From Salticus scenicus (Eukaryota; Arthropoda; Arachnida; Araneae; Salticidae): DNA of 64,000 bases. A program made the translations under genes and the position numbers. The DNA lies in NCBI GenBank assembly GCA_963930645.1, contig OZ005652.1, positions 324,203,238-324,267,237 of the forward strand, read 5' to 3'. The number at the start of each line of letters is the position of its first letter. Position 1 is the stretch's first letter. The notes below the pieces were generated by a model. It saw only the letters and a list, made by a program, of their open reading frames with translations. It ran no database searches and was not told the origin of the DNA. Shown one piece after another: positions 55,067-64,000 of this stretch.

Positions 55067-57250
55067 GACTAAAATCTTTCTAATGATTTCTGATAACTGA
55101 ATGCAAAATGAAAACTACGTTTGCATTTTGAGCAATTCTAATAACTCTATATCATCTGTAAAATGAAAATTCGAATCTTATGCAATATGCAAATATAATA
55201 TCGAAAAAGGAGATTATAGACAAACAATTCGGGCTTGTCTAAGCAAAATCTATTTTTGTTTCACAAATATTTATCGTTCTTTTAATCTATTTCTTCGTGA
55301 TCTCTTTTTTAATTTCAAGCTATACTTTTAGTTTTCTTTGCAACAGCATTAATCTTCTGTTGTTAAACAATCTATGTGTTCTATATTTATCTTCTTTATG
55401 TCATCTTGATTGCCTCCCAGAAGAATCATACAGCTGTGTTTTTCATTTCAAACTTTCTTCCGTTTTACTGAATACATTGGTAAATTATCGAATTTTTTCG
55501 CTTAATGTTATTGTCTTTAATGCAGGTATCAGCATTTTCATTACTGAAAGAATTTTCTTTCATTTTCAGATTTATATTCTCAATACAAGAAAGTGATACA
55601 GATGCATTAAATACATCTTACTGCATTTTCATATCAAATTGGAAAACATAATTTATAGCTTGATTAAGATTTTTTTTTTCTTTTAACGCATTATTTCTCT
55701 CAAAAATATAAGCTTTTTAGCAGAATATGTCTAGTTTAAAAAAATATTTTTGTGATATATATGGAACAATATCGAGCAAGATTTTTTGAAAATTTTGGAA
55801 TATCAGCGCAAAATGTATTCGAGAAAACGAGTTTAAGTAATGAGAGTTATGAAGTTAGTAGCAAAAAATTTGAAAGAAAAATTATCTAATACGTAGTAAA
55901 TACGAATAGCTGCTGGAAATAATAAAAACATTATTAAGATGGCGCATTTTGATACGTTGAAATTTTTGATGTTCTGTTTGTATGTTATTGTACAGTGACT
56001 AATAGACACTGGATTGAGAGTTCTTTGGATTTATTTATTTATATAGCTTTTCAAGTTGTATAGAATAATATCGAGCAAGATTTTTTATTTTCCTGAAAAT
56101 CTTGGAATATCAGCGCAAAACACATTCGAAAAAATAAGTAAGATATTTTATATGGTATAGAAACCATAGTGGTAGTGAAAGCAGGTAGTGAATGGTAATG
56201 AATGGTAATATGGTAGTGAAACCAGACCTATGGTATAAAAACTATGCACTATACAGAGCAGATTACGAAGTTGATTAAAAAGTAGGTACTACATAAAAAA
56301 CGTATATAGGGAATACATTAACTCTTAAATGCATCGTGTAGTATATCTGCTACATGAAAAACAATGGTGCTGTCGTGCCATCTACTAATATTTTTACTGA
56401 CTAATCTATGTTGCTTTTCTGCTACATTGTATTTTCAGAAGGATCATTTCTGTTCTTCCAACAGATAACAATAACACTGGTTTTCATTGAATGTGAGCGG
56501 AAGCAATCGAAAACATTTTCAGAATTCGTTCATGTTTTGCATTGTTCATTGTGTATTTGCAATACAGTTACTGCAAAAAAAGAAAAAAAAATCCTCTACA
56601 TAAAAGAAGGTATGTAATTTCATGCTTGTTAAAATAATTACATAACTTTCGTTATTTAAGTTATGACAATAGTTTTTGCTTATGTTTTAGATGTGCAATA
56701 TTTTGTGAATATTGTATTTTTTACGAAAGAGGTAAGACCCCCAAATCTAACGTGTTGAATCAAAAACATTTCAGAAATGAAGTTGATAAGCTTTTCTACA
56801 AAATGGGGAAATGGTCCGCTCTAAAAAGAGGTAAAACCAAGCAACGAAATTTAAGAGTAATTACAAACAAAAAAGAAAAAATATCCAGAGCAGTGGTACC
56901 ACCAAGAGATTTGCGACAAGACTCAGTTGATCATTGATCAAATTGTAATGCTAAAAAAACTGGTGCAAAACGCCTATTTGCAATGGATTCACCTGTGTGT
57001 CAGGCACACTGTTAAAAATTTCTGTAAATTTCATGTAAATATTTATCCAGAATCTCTGTAAATTTAGAATAATTCTTAGTTAAAAGTGAATAATCGAGAT
57101 TCTTAATCTTCAATTACAAATAAAAATGACTGTTTCTAATTTAGAAAAAACATTCCAAGTCCGAAATATATTCTCAGCAATAATTAATTAAATTAATATT
57201 AGTTATTAAAATGAATGTATAAAATACGTTTTTTAACATCTCTGTTTATT
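54869..57250. other. AT-rich non-coding DNA with a short direct repeat
   Basis: A 37-base A run lies at 55028-55064. A roughly 75-bp direct repeat (ATATCGAGCAAGATTTTTTG...TTGGAATATCAGCGCAAAA) occurs near 55768 and 56070. Small frames at 55297-55596, 56408-56617 and 56752-56937 have no recognisable domain; the last is basic (KLFYKMGKWSALKRGKTKQR) but has no ATG start and ends after 61 codons. Confidence 0.45.
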
Positions 57251-57253
57251 TTT

Positions 57254-58213
57254 ACTTTCCGAACACTATAGTGAGGAAAGTATTGTAATCATGTCAAAAA
57301 TCCGAATTCGAGATTTTGATGTTTCTATACGTTTCGAGGTCCAACGAGTCCGTTTTCACTATTTTTACGATGATGTATGTATGTGTGTGTGTATGTATGT
57401 GTGTATGTCTGTGAGTGAACACGCTAGTGTCTAAACGCTTTGTTCGAATAATCTGAAAGTTGGTACGTATATTGTAAGTCACCATAGTACGAACCCTATA
57501 GATTTTGGTGAATGTAGCACTTATAGTTTTTTACAGGGACACAAAGAAAAATTCTTTATCATTATGGCCAAGGGACCAAAATCTTAAAAGTACGATAGCA
57601 TCTAAACGCCTTATTCAATTGAGCAAAAACTTTATACACATATTATAGGTCACAGATACTCAATCTGTATAGATTTTGGAGAATCTAGCACTTATAGTCT
57701 TTTTACAGGGACACAAAGAAAAATTCTTTGCCAAATTTTTAAAAGTGTGATAGCGTCTAAACGCCTTATTAATCTCAGCAAAGAATTTGTACACATGTTA
57801 AAGGTCACATTTGAACCAACTATATAGATTTTGGTGAATCTAGCACTTACAGTTTTTTTACAGGGACACAAAGAAAAATTCTTTATCTTTATGGCCTATG
57901 AGACCAGCGATAGCATCTAAACGCCTTATTCAATTGAGCTGAACATTTGTAGGAATATTATAAATCACTGTTGCACTAACTATAAGCATTTTGGTGAATC
58001 TAGCATTTATAGATTTTTACAGGGACACAACGAAAAATTCTTTATCCTTATGATCTAAGGGCTCAAAGTTCAGTAGCGTTAAATAAAACCTCGTGTGATA
58101 TATGGAGAAAAATACTCAAACACTTGTTATGGTTTTCTCTTTTTTATTTGTTTAGCAACACCTCTTTCTTTATTTTATCTACAAAACTGTTAGTTACTCA
58201 ATGTTCGGAAAGT
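57254..58213 (+). mobile_element. TIR element with about 160-bp internal array
   Basis: Ends ACTTTCCGAACA (57254) and TGTTCGGAAAGT (to 58213) are exact 12-bp inverted termini. Inside: GAGGAAAGTATTGTAATCAT, TTTCTATACGTTTCGAGGTC, a (GTAT/GTGT)n run, then four units with TCTAAACGCCTTATTCAATT, AGATTTTGGTGAATCTAGCA, TTTACAGGGACACAAAG and AAAAATTCTTTATC (anchors near 57431, 57601, 57757, 57918). No coding capacity. The plan matches family A (ACTTTC end, GAAAGTATTG, ACGTTT.GAG, TG run) without close identity. Confidence 0.7.
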
Positions 58214-59040
58214 CGAGTGGAGTAACTTCAGATTTTTCTTTGTAATTTTACGTAAGACTTAAGATGATAGATTACGCAGATTTTTCTGTTGAAAATTTTA
58301 ACGGTGCACAAAATGCCTCGTGTATCTATGCTTCAATAAAGAAAAAAAATTGCTACACAAATTTCCATAAATAAACACACAAAGTTTGGCAAGTGTCATT
58401 TATTAAAGAATATATATTTAGTACTTTATAAATACCTGTTCTTTTGTAATCACTAATAAATAAATAATCGTTGTAGGTTTTTTTTGTTTTTGTTTTTGTT
58501 TTTGTTGAATGTAAGATTTGTAATTTTGCACGCATTGTAGCAGATATGAAACGTAAGAAAAAGTTTATAAAAATAAACATATAAAAAAAATCTCATTTTT
58601 TCATTATTTTTTCTGTGTAATAAAAATAAAAAATCGCGCATTTAAGAATTAAGGGATATGATTGACATTGACGAAGACGATTATCGTTTAATATCCTTTT
58701 AAGACAAACTATCAATTTTAAACAGATAAAATTGCCATGGATTTAGATATGAAATTCTTTTACTGTGATGTCAGAGTCAAATGCTGAAAGTTTTACTCTT
58801 TATAAATTGGCAGTACTTACAAGGGAACTCTTTCAAGTGGTAATCACCGATTTCTTTCAAAAAATTACTGAATATAGTTTATGTTGCACTTAATTCACTG
58901 GTAAAAATATTAGCTGCTGAATCGCAACAGGAAAGCCGCAAAAAATTATTAAACTTAACGTTTTGAACGCCAAATTCGAAAAAAGTCATCGCCAAATCAC
59001 ATTAATCTTCCTTAAATGATGCCAAAGAACTTAAGTATAG
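58214..59040. other. AT-rich non-coding DNA
   Basis: No gene or clear repeat recognised. A (GTTTTT)n-like run occurs near 58478-58504. Confidence 0.45.
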
Positions 59041-59215
59041 GAGGGTAATGTTTTCTATCGCTCTAGGGGTTACTGAAGCAAGGAAGCCATCCCCTCCGCG
59101 GAGGATAAAAATTAAGATGTCATGTCTCCGGAACATCCCTAAGTGTGAATATAAGGCCGTCTTTAATTTCCCACTGCGTAGCTATAATGCGACGTTAAAG
59201 CCCACCAACACTCAA
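59041..59215 (+). mobile_element. SINE family 2, 3' part
   Basis: CATCCCCTCCGCGGAGGAT, TGTCATGTCTCCGGAACATC and GCGACGTTAAAGCCCACCAA match the 3' half of the 21.3-kb SINE in reverse complement, so this copy is on the plus strand and lacks the tRNA head. Confidence 0.65.
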
Positions 59216-59462
59216 GATATTTTCTGAAATCTAGGAATTTCTATTTAGAAAAAGTGACGTTATGTTTTATGTTAGATCCAATATTTTCAATTATTTTATG
59301 TAATGTTTCAAAATTGCATTTATTTAAAATAATGCAATTTCAATTTCAGAGTTGCATTTACATTACTCCAGTTTATATATAATCTGGAGTAAATTAATGT
59401 CTGAAGCTCTCGGCATGTGCATTTATATAAATTTGAGACGATTTAAAAACTAATCTGATTTA

Positions 59463-59530
59463 TAGGTTGGTTGGCTACGTTTTAAGTCGCACTAGTGCTG
59501 TGCAATGGTCACTTGGCGACCAATATGAAT
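59463..59530 (-). mobile_element. SINE family 2, 3' tail fragment
   Basis: GGTTGGTTGGCTACGTTTTA then AGTCGCACTAGTGCTGTGCA and CACTTGGCGACC parallels the 21.3-kb text GGTTGGATTTAACGTCGTAC...GCTATGGGTAATTAGCG. Only the tail region is present. Confidence 0.5.
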
Positions 59531-59690
59531 TATAATATTTGATTGAACATTTGATTATTGGAATAGTTTATTGAAATTAATACTCAAATAAATAAATCAA
59601 AATTAAAATTCTTAAGATATTTGAGGTTGAGTAGGTTTTAAGTTTTAATTCGCACTGACAGGAAATACTATAAATACCCCAAGTATTATA

Positions 59691-60023
59691 CTTGGGGGTA
59701 TTTATAGTATTTTCTGTCAGTGTGGTTTATCATATATTGGCCAAACTAAACGCAGTCTTAAATTTCGTCTAAAAGAACATATGAATTACGTCCGCAAACA
59801 AGAAACCAATAAATCGGCTATTTCTAAACATTGCTGGGAGGAAAATCATAATTTTAAATTTAATTCAGCTAAAATAATTTGCAGACCTAAATCCATTCAT
59901 GAACTCGATTTCTTTGAAGCTTTCCATATTTATAAAAATTTTAAAAACCTTGTAAATTGTGATTTCGCTATTCCCTATTTGTCTGACTGTTGGAAATTTT
60001 ATATTCAGTCCACATTTTCTTAA
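59691..60023 (+). pseudogene. GIY-YIG endonuclease domain fragment of Penelope Pol
   Basis: The open frame from about 59691 to the TAA at 60021-60023 reads GGIYSIFCQCGLSYIGQTKR, then SLKFRLKEH, and later SAISKHCWEENHNFKFNSAK, RPKSIHELDFFEAFHIYKN, NCDFAIPYLSDCWKF. It has the GIY and YIG motifs, the CxC before YIG, the catalytic Arg region (RLKEH), the H-C-W-E-E-x-H motif and the conserved Glu in LDFFEA, all typical of Penelope endonuclease domains that nick target DNA. An ATG occurs at 59781 but lies past the GIY-YIG motif, so the frame is a 5'-truncated remnant rather than a gene start. No stop or frameshift is seen within the 110 codons. Confidence 0.85.
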
Positions 60024-60166
60024 TTTTTCTACTGTTTAAACAGCTAATTTTAATAAATTCCTATTGGCCACTCTCCCCACCTTTCCCGTAATTCTATTGG
60101 TTGAACTAAATTCGGCCCCTCTCCTATATATACGAGCCCTTCTGCAGATTCAGAATTCTTTTTGCA

Positions 60167-60197
60167 CTGAAGACGGCACGGTTAAAACTGCCGAAAC
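60167..60197 (+). ncRNA. Possible hammerhead-like core in Penelope 3' region
   Basis: CTGAAGA (fits CUGANGA) is followed by a hairpin CGGCA/TGCCG and AAAC, giving GAAAC. Penelope-like elements are known to carry hammerhead ribozymes. Here the last stem G also has to serve as the G of GAAA, and stems I and III are not evident, so this may be a degenerate or different conserved hairpin. Confidence 0.25.
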
Positions 60198-60250
60198 AGC
60201 TGTAGCATTTCCAATATTTTTCTTTGGCGTTTCTGACGTAGTCGTTTATT

Positions 60251-61651
60251 CGAGTTTTACCGTTTATGCGTCTTTTTACATTTATACGTCTTTTTCGTGA
60301 AATCCCGATTTATTACTATACATTATAATGTAAAAATTATTTGTTTATGCGCTCTAAATATCGGTTATACGTCTTTTCCACTATTCTGAAATTCGCATAA
60401 TTTCTTCACTGAGAAAAAAAAAAAATATACCGCATTCATCAAGAACGAATAAGTGGTCATTTTCTAAATCTCTAAACTAGAAATATAGATTTCCGAACTA
60501 TGCGTATAAGGCACGCCAATAAGCTGAATAGACGAAATTATCCAGAATTTCTAATCTATTCATTTCTAGATGGTGAAACAATATTCTGAATTTTGTGCAT
60601 CCTTTGTATTGCGAGAAATATTCACTTGATTTTCTAGAATTCGGTAATAAACCAATATTATATTTGCTAAAACATACCTCTTGTATTCAAATTTATTTGC
60701 TGAGATTTTTAAATAATTTTGACCTCTATATAGACAAAACGTCCTTTTATTCTAATAGGGGTTTCTAGAACTCGCTTTCAAAGGAGACTAGAATTTATAA
60801 GGATGACATGGAACTATTTTTACTAGATTATAGATGACAGTTACGGAATTTTTTCTCGGTGTTTACTAGTTATTTTTCTGTTCTAAATAAGGTGTAAAAT
60901 CCGTTCTAAATATCAATTAAATCCGTTTTAAATATCAATTTTGATCAGTATATAAACTGTGATATCATGACTTCAGAATTGTTCACAATCCATGAAACAA
61001 TTGAAAACAAATTGTCTGATGTTAATTTAAGCGTCCATGATGTAAAATATGAAGATGTTATTACACCTTTTTCAAAAAATCCAATGTATTGCATTGAAAA
61101 GCTACGAACTTATTTTGCTTTACAAGTAAAAAAAATAAATAAATAACGGACTTAATTTATAATATAGTTATTAATACTTACAGACAATCTGTACGTCAGG
61201 CAAGAATTAAATATTCTTTAATGAAATTAAATAACTACCTGGATAGGCATAAATTGTATAATACTGATTATTATAGATATGCAATATATATATACTTAAT
61301 ACTCAAAATGTGTTCATGTAGTACTTAAGATATATCATACAATGTGCAAGAGATGAGAAATATGATTAGTACTGAAGGCGTGCATTAATGATATGATTTT
61401 TCACAATTTTTATAATAAATCTTTTTAATTTAATTATTATCTATTTAAATATAAATTCTGTTATAAAGTAATATACTAGTTCCTATCTTAAAAAACTTTG
61501 TTAATTTGTATTTTCACTTAAATTTTGCTTCAATGCCATTAAATTTGTAGTAATCAAAGTTTTATTTCTTTAGTTTCGATTATACGTATTTTCATTTATA
61601 CGTCTTTTTACGCCAGTCCCTCGAAAGACGTATAAACGGTGCTTTACTGTA
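60251..61651 (+). mobile_element. pogo/Tigger-type DNA transposon remnant
   Basis: The right end read inward is CAGTAAAGCACCGTTTATAC, GTCTTTCGAGG, followed outside by TA (61650-61651). The left end GAGTTTTACCGTTTATGCGT, CTTTTTACATTTATACGTC matches it over about 24 positions with substitutions. Both ends repeat TATACGTCTTTTT. The interior retains only the C-terminal tail of a transposase. About 1.4 kb, internally deleted. Confidence 0.6.
60910..61146 (+). pseudogene. Tigger/pogo transposase C-terminal fragment
   Basis: An open frame (79 codons including the TAA at 61144-61146) reads YINCDIMTSELFTIHETIEN and then ITPFSKNPMYCIEKLRTYFA. The pattern 'N.D...T.E..T..E.I' followed by 'A...IE.LR.YF..Q' is the acidic C-terminal tail seen in pogo/Tigger transposases. 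The catalytic DDE part is absent. Identification rests on this weak tail motif plus the surrounding termini. Confidence 0.5.
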
Positions 61652-62690
61652 ATTAGAAAACTCCAACTAATTCTATTGGCTGATTTATTTTATTGACTAG
61701 TATAATTTTATTAAACTGTTTTTATTAGCTGATTCTTACCGGGCTCCACTGCTAGTATGGAATGCAGAACTTTGGCTTAACAGCAGGTTAAAAAAAATTA
61801 CCTACAGAGAATAGCAATACCAACACAGGCGCCGTTGAAAAAAAAAATCCGACAGAGTCGTACTGAAACGTAGAAAGGAAAGACCACCTTTGTTACATTC
61901 CTGAGTAACGCTTGAAACTCTTAGGAAAATTTTAAAATAAATCTGATTCCCCCTCACCCTCTACATGTAACTTTTATTATTCAGTAAACTTACATAGTAG
62001 TAAGATTTCTCCTCGTACCTTATATATGTATATACAATACACACTAATTAAGAATCTTACAAAATATCAATTATTAATTTTTAAAAATTACGAGAAAATA
62101 GTTAATACTGTACCTTACAATAAAATTAAGTTTTCGAAATTCGAATCATGCATTAATTGATAACTATTAGTATCTTGATATGTCTGATAGATGATAATAA
62201 ATGTCTGACAAATAATTTATTAATATGATTAAGCCGGAGAATGGTAAGATTAGATAATAAATCATAAGAGAACTAGTTCTTTTAATGGAAATCTGTACAA
62301 AATATATTATTCACATATGTGAATGACATATTCCACTCTTTCCACATTATTAATTTTACGAGCTTGAGTAAATAACGTTTATTTTTAATTCCATTAGCCA
62401 GTTCAGATGTTTAACACAGCAAAAAATGTTAGCAAATTGAAAAACTGTACTTCAAAAAAATAAATAAAATAATATAAAATAAAATAAAATGAAATAAAAT
62501 AAAATAAAATAAAATAAATAAATAAATAAATAAAATAAATAAATAAATAAATCTGTATTATTGAAGGAAAATAGTCCGATTTCATCATGTAAATGTGGAA
62601 TTTTTTTTATTTTCCGACACACCGAATATTCTAGAATAAAAAATTTCCAATTAGTTGTATTATTATTGCAAAATATTATTTCGGATATAT
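61652..62690. other. AT-rich non-coding DNA with AAATA microsatellite
   Basis: A (AAATA)n/(AAAT)n tract spans about 62454-62552. No gene recognised; the phenylalanine/tyrosine-rich frames on the minus strand are translations of the microsatellite. Confidence 0.5.
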
Positions 62691-62696
62691 ATAAAA

Positions 62697-63382
62697 AACT
62701 AGTATGTTGTGGCCACCACAAGACTTTCTTCTATATTTTCCTATATACATATTCAATCAGTAACAATATAAAAAAAAAAAAAAAAAAAAAACGATTTTTT
62801 TCTTTTTTTTTTTTTTTTTCTTTTTTTTTGTTAAAAGTAATACATATTCAACCAGTAACAATATTTAAAAAAAAAAAAAAAAAAAAAAAAAATACGATTT
62901 TTTTTCTAAGTTTTTATTTTTTTGTTAAAAGTAAAAAAAATCGATAACTTTGTTTTAAATTATCACAGATTTATAGTTCAACCATTCGTTTTAAAGGTAT
63001 TGATGAGACCTTTCGAAAGATACCCATCTTGAAAATTTACTCCCCTCGAGGGGGGACTTCCCCCCCAGGGGGTGTGGCGTGGCTCCTACACGTACAAAAA
63101 ATTTTTCCCAGTTGACTATCTCTATTATAAATAATTATTGTAAATTTCATAATGATTACTAAAAAATAATTCTCTTTAAGCACATTTATACAAAATTTTG
63201 TCCTATATCACCATGTTAAAAATTTAGAAAAAGCGGAATGGCAACGCAACCTGTAAGACAATTTTTACCAAAAGTTGATAGGCACTAATTTATGTCAAGG
63301 TGCAACTACATACCAATTTGTATGAAATTTTGTGCAGTAGTTCTTGAGATACAGTTGCCACAAAATTTTGTCGCACACACAC

Positions 63383-63421
<39 letters not shown>

Positions 63422-63532
63422 TTTTCTAAAAATAGTCAAATCGTATTCTACAGCTCTCAAAACATGTAAATCCATCAAAAACCCGCGGTCGAAAATTTTT
63501 ACGAATCCAATACTTTCTCTATATTACATACT
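62697..63532 (-). mobile_element. Family A repeat, complete copy, minus strand
   Basis: Starts ACTAGTATGTTGTGGCCACC, ACAAGACTTTCTTCTATATT and ends GAATCCAATACTTTCTCTAT, ATTACAT, i.e. the family A order reversed: GAGACCTTTCGAAAGATACC, a G/C patch (63045-63075), TTTTGTCCTATATCACCATG, GTGCAGTAGTTCTTGAGATA, a (GACA)n run and CGGTCGAAAATTTTTACG. A duplicated T/A-rich block near 62760-62935 expands it. Confidence 0.75.
63380..63421. repeat. (GACA)n microsatellite within family A
   Basis: About nine GACA units directly after a (CA)n run; the equivalent position in other copies holds TG/CA or GACA runs of different length. Confidence 0.85.
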
Positions 63533-64000
63533 AGCAGGCTTTGCCCGCTTCGCTGGACATTAAACTTAAATAAGTTGTCAAAATCCCATATCTTTATTAA
63601 TAACCCAAGTTCTCGCTGTGATTGGTAGAGATTTTCTCGCTCGCAAAGTGAGGAGTCTAGGTCTCCACTGTCTTCGGCACAACTTACCCACTTCTTACTC
63701 CCCCTTCCTCAGCGGGTGAGTTCGAAGTCTTGCAAAATCACACTAATGTACATAATGCGTACACTTAATCAATATACAGTCTGGGTCCCCACTGCCTTAG
63801 GCACAACTTACCCACTTGTTACTTCCCCTTCCTCAGTGGGTGAGTTCGAAGTTTTGCAAAATCCCACTAACGTACATAATGCGTACACTTAATCAATATC
63901 CGCACACCAAAATTCGCCATTCTAAGATAATTCAAAGTGAATTCAAACGGAAAAACATGTTTTTACACATGTTTATTGGGAACGACTTCAGTATAAACCC
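63533..64000 (+). repeat. CCCGCTTCGC-start element, second copy (runs off window)
   Basis: Begins ACTAGCAGGCTTTGCCCGCT, TCGCTGGACATTAAAC, nearly the same start as at 35.69 kb. Units of about 120 bp then repeat GTCT.GGTCTCCACTG or GTCTGGGTCCCCACTG, CACAACTTACCCACTT, GGGTGAGTTCGAAGT, TTGCAAAATC.CACTAA and CGTACATAATGCGTACACTT. It starts immediately after a family A end and continues past the window. Confidence 0.7.

Larger units (their letters stand above)
59653..60300 (+). mobile_element. Penelope-like element, 5'-truncated, with foldback start
   Basis: Only the C-terminal GIY-YIG endonuclease part of a Penelope-like retroelement and its 3' untranslated region remain; the reverse transcriptase is gone. 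The retained sequence begins inside a palindrome (arms 59653-59685 and 59689-59722) where a short inverted copy of the GIY region is joined to its own start. Penelope-like elements often show 5' truncation with inverted joins. The 3' region has a TATA-like TATATATAC (60125-60133) and a CTGAAGA...GAAAC hairpin (60167-60197). The 3' boundary is uncertain because a Tigger-type terminus starts near 60251. Confidence 0.75.

Noticed and set aside
55297..55596. 99-codon frame with hydrophobic segments
   Set aside because: T-rich sequence yields Phe/Leu/Ile by composition; no domain or gene context.
62452..62947. Low-complexity frames rich in Phe/Tyr or Lys
   Set aside because: Translations of AAATA microsatellite and A/T runs.

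Overview
This window looks like an AT-rich, repeat-dominated stretch of an arthropod nuclear genome, most likely a chelicerate such as a spider. The organism call is an inference. It rests on base composition, abundant tRNA-derived SINEs, Ty1/copia, Tc1/mariner, pogo/Tigger and Penelope-like remnants, and dispersed ACTTTC...GAAAGT repeats that resemble ones I associate with spider genomes; it was not tested. I found no host protein-coding gene. Every protein-coding signal I can recognise belongs to a mobile element.

Layout. 1-13 kb: AT-rich DNA with about six copies of one tRNA-derived SINE (the best, at 10.7 kb, has 10-bp target-site duplications), a duplicated foldback element (5.1-5.6 kb), and a complete but coding-dead 2.4-kb Tc1/mariner element (6.05-8.45 kb) invaded by one of the SINEs. 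13-24 kb: low-complexity AT DNA, a 1.2-kb foldback element (16.5-17.6 kb), the ACTTTC 'family A' repeats (18.1-19.3 kb), a tandem array related to them (20.1-21 kb), two copies of a second SINE family (21.3-22.1 kb) and a weak foldback (22.5-23.0 kb). 24-34.3 kb: nested family A copies, a 500-bp tandem 'family B' in direct and inverted copies around about 1 kb holding a small zinc-finger-like ORF, and a 2.7-kb repeat-rich insertion ('element C') splitting one family B copy. 34.3-39.2 kb: related dispersed repeats and two long minisatellite-like arrays ending in a hairpin plus CTAA. 39.9 kb: a near-perfect 86-bp palindrome built on a tRNA 3' half. 42.2-44.9 kb: 25/50-bp and 33-bp minisatellites.

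47.4-53.0 kb holds the one well-preserved element, a Ty1/copia LTR retrotransposon of 5,574 bp. It has near-identical 664/663-bp LTRs, a perfect 5-bp target duplication, a polypurine tract, and a primer-binding site matching an internal half of elongator tRNA-Met. Gag and Pol lie in one frame, separated by a single TAA. A second 33-bp minisatellite locus (53.4-54.1 kb), itself invaded by a MITE, lies on its far side in inverted orientation. 54-64 kb: a full-length composite SINE with a 12-bp target duplication, a TIR repeat carrying an internal 160-bp array (57.3-58.2 kb), a 5'-truncated Penelope-like element retaining the GIY-YIG endonuclease (59.7-60.3 kb), a pogo/Tigger remnant (60.25-61.65 kb), another family A copy and the start of another 'CCCGCTTCGC' array element.

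Functionally this is a nested mobile-element landscape. The copia element encodes a complete replication set apart from the Gag-Pol stop; the Penelope, Tc1 and Tigger units are broken. The SINEs, MITEs and foldbacks are non-autonomous and need enzymes supplied elsewhere.
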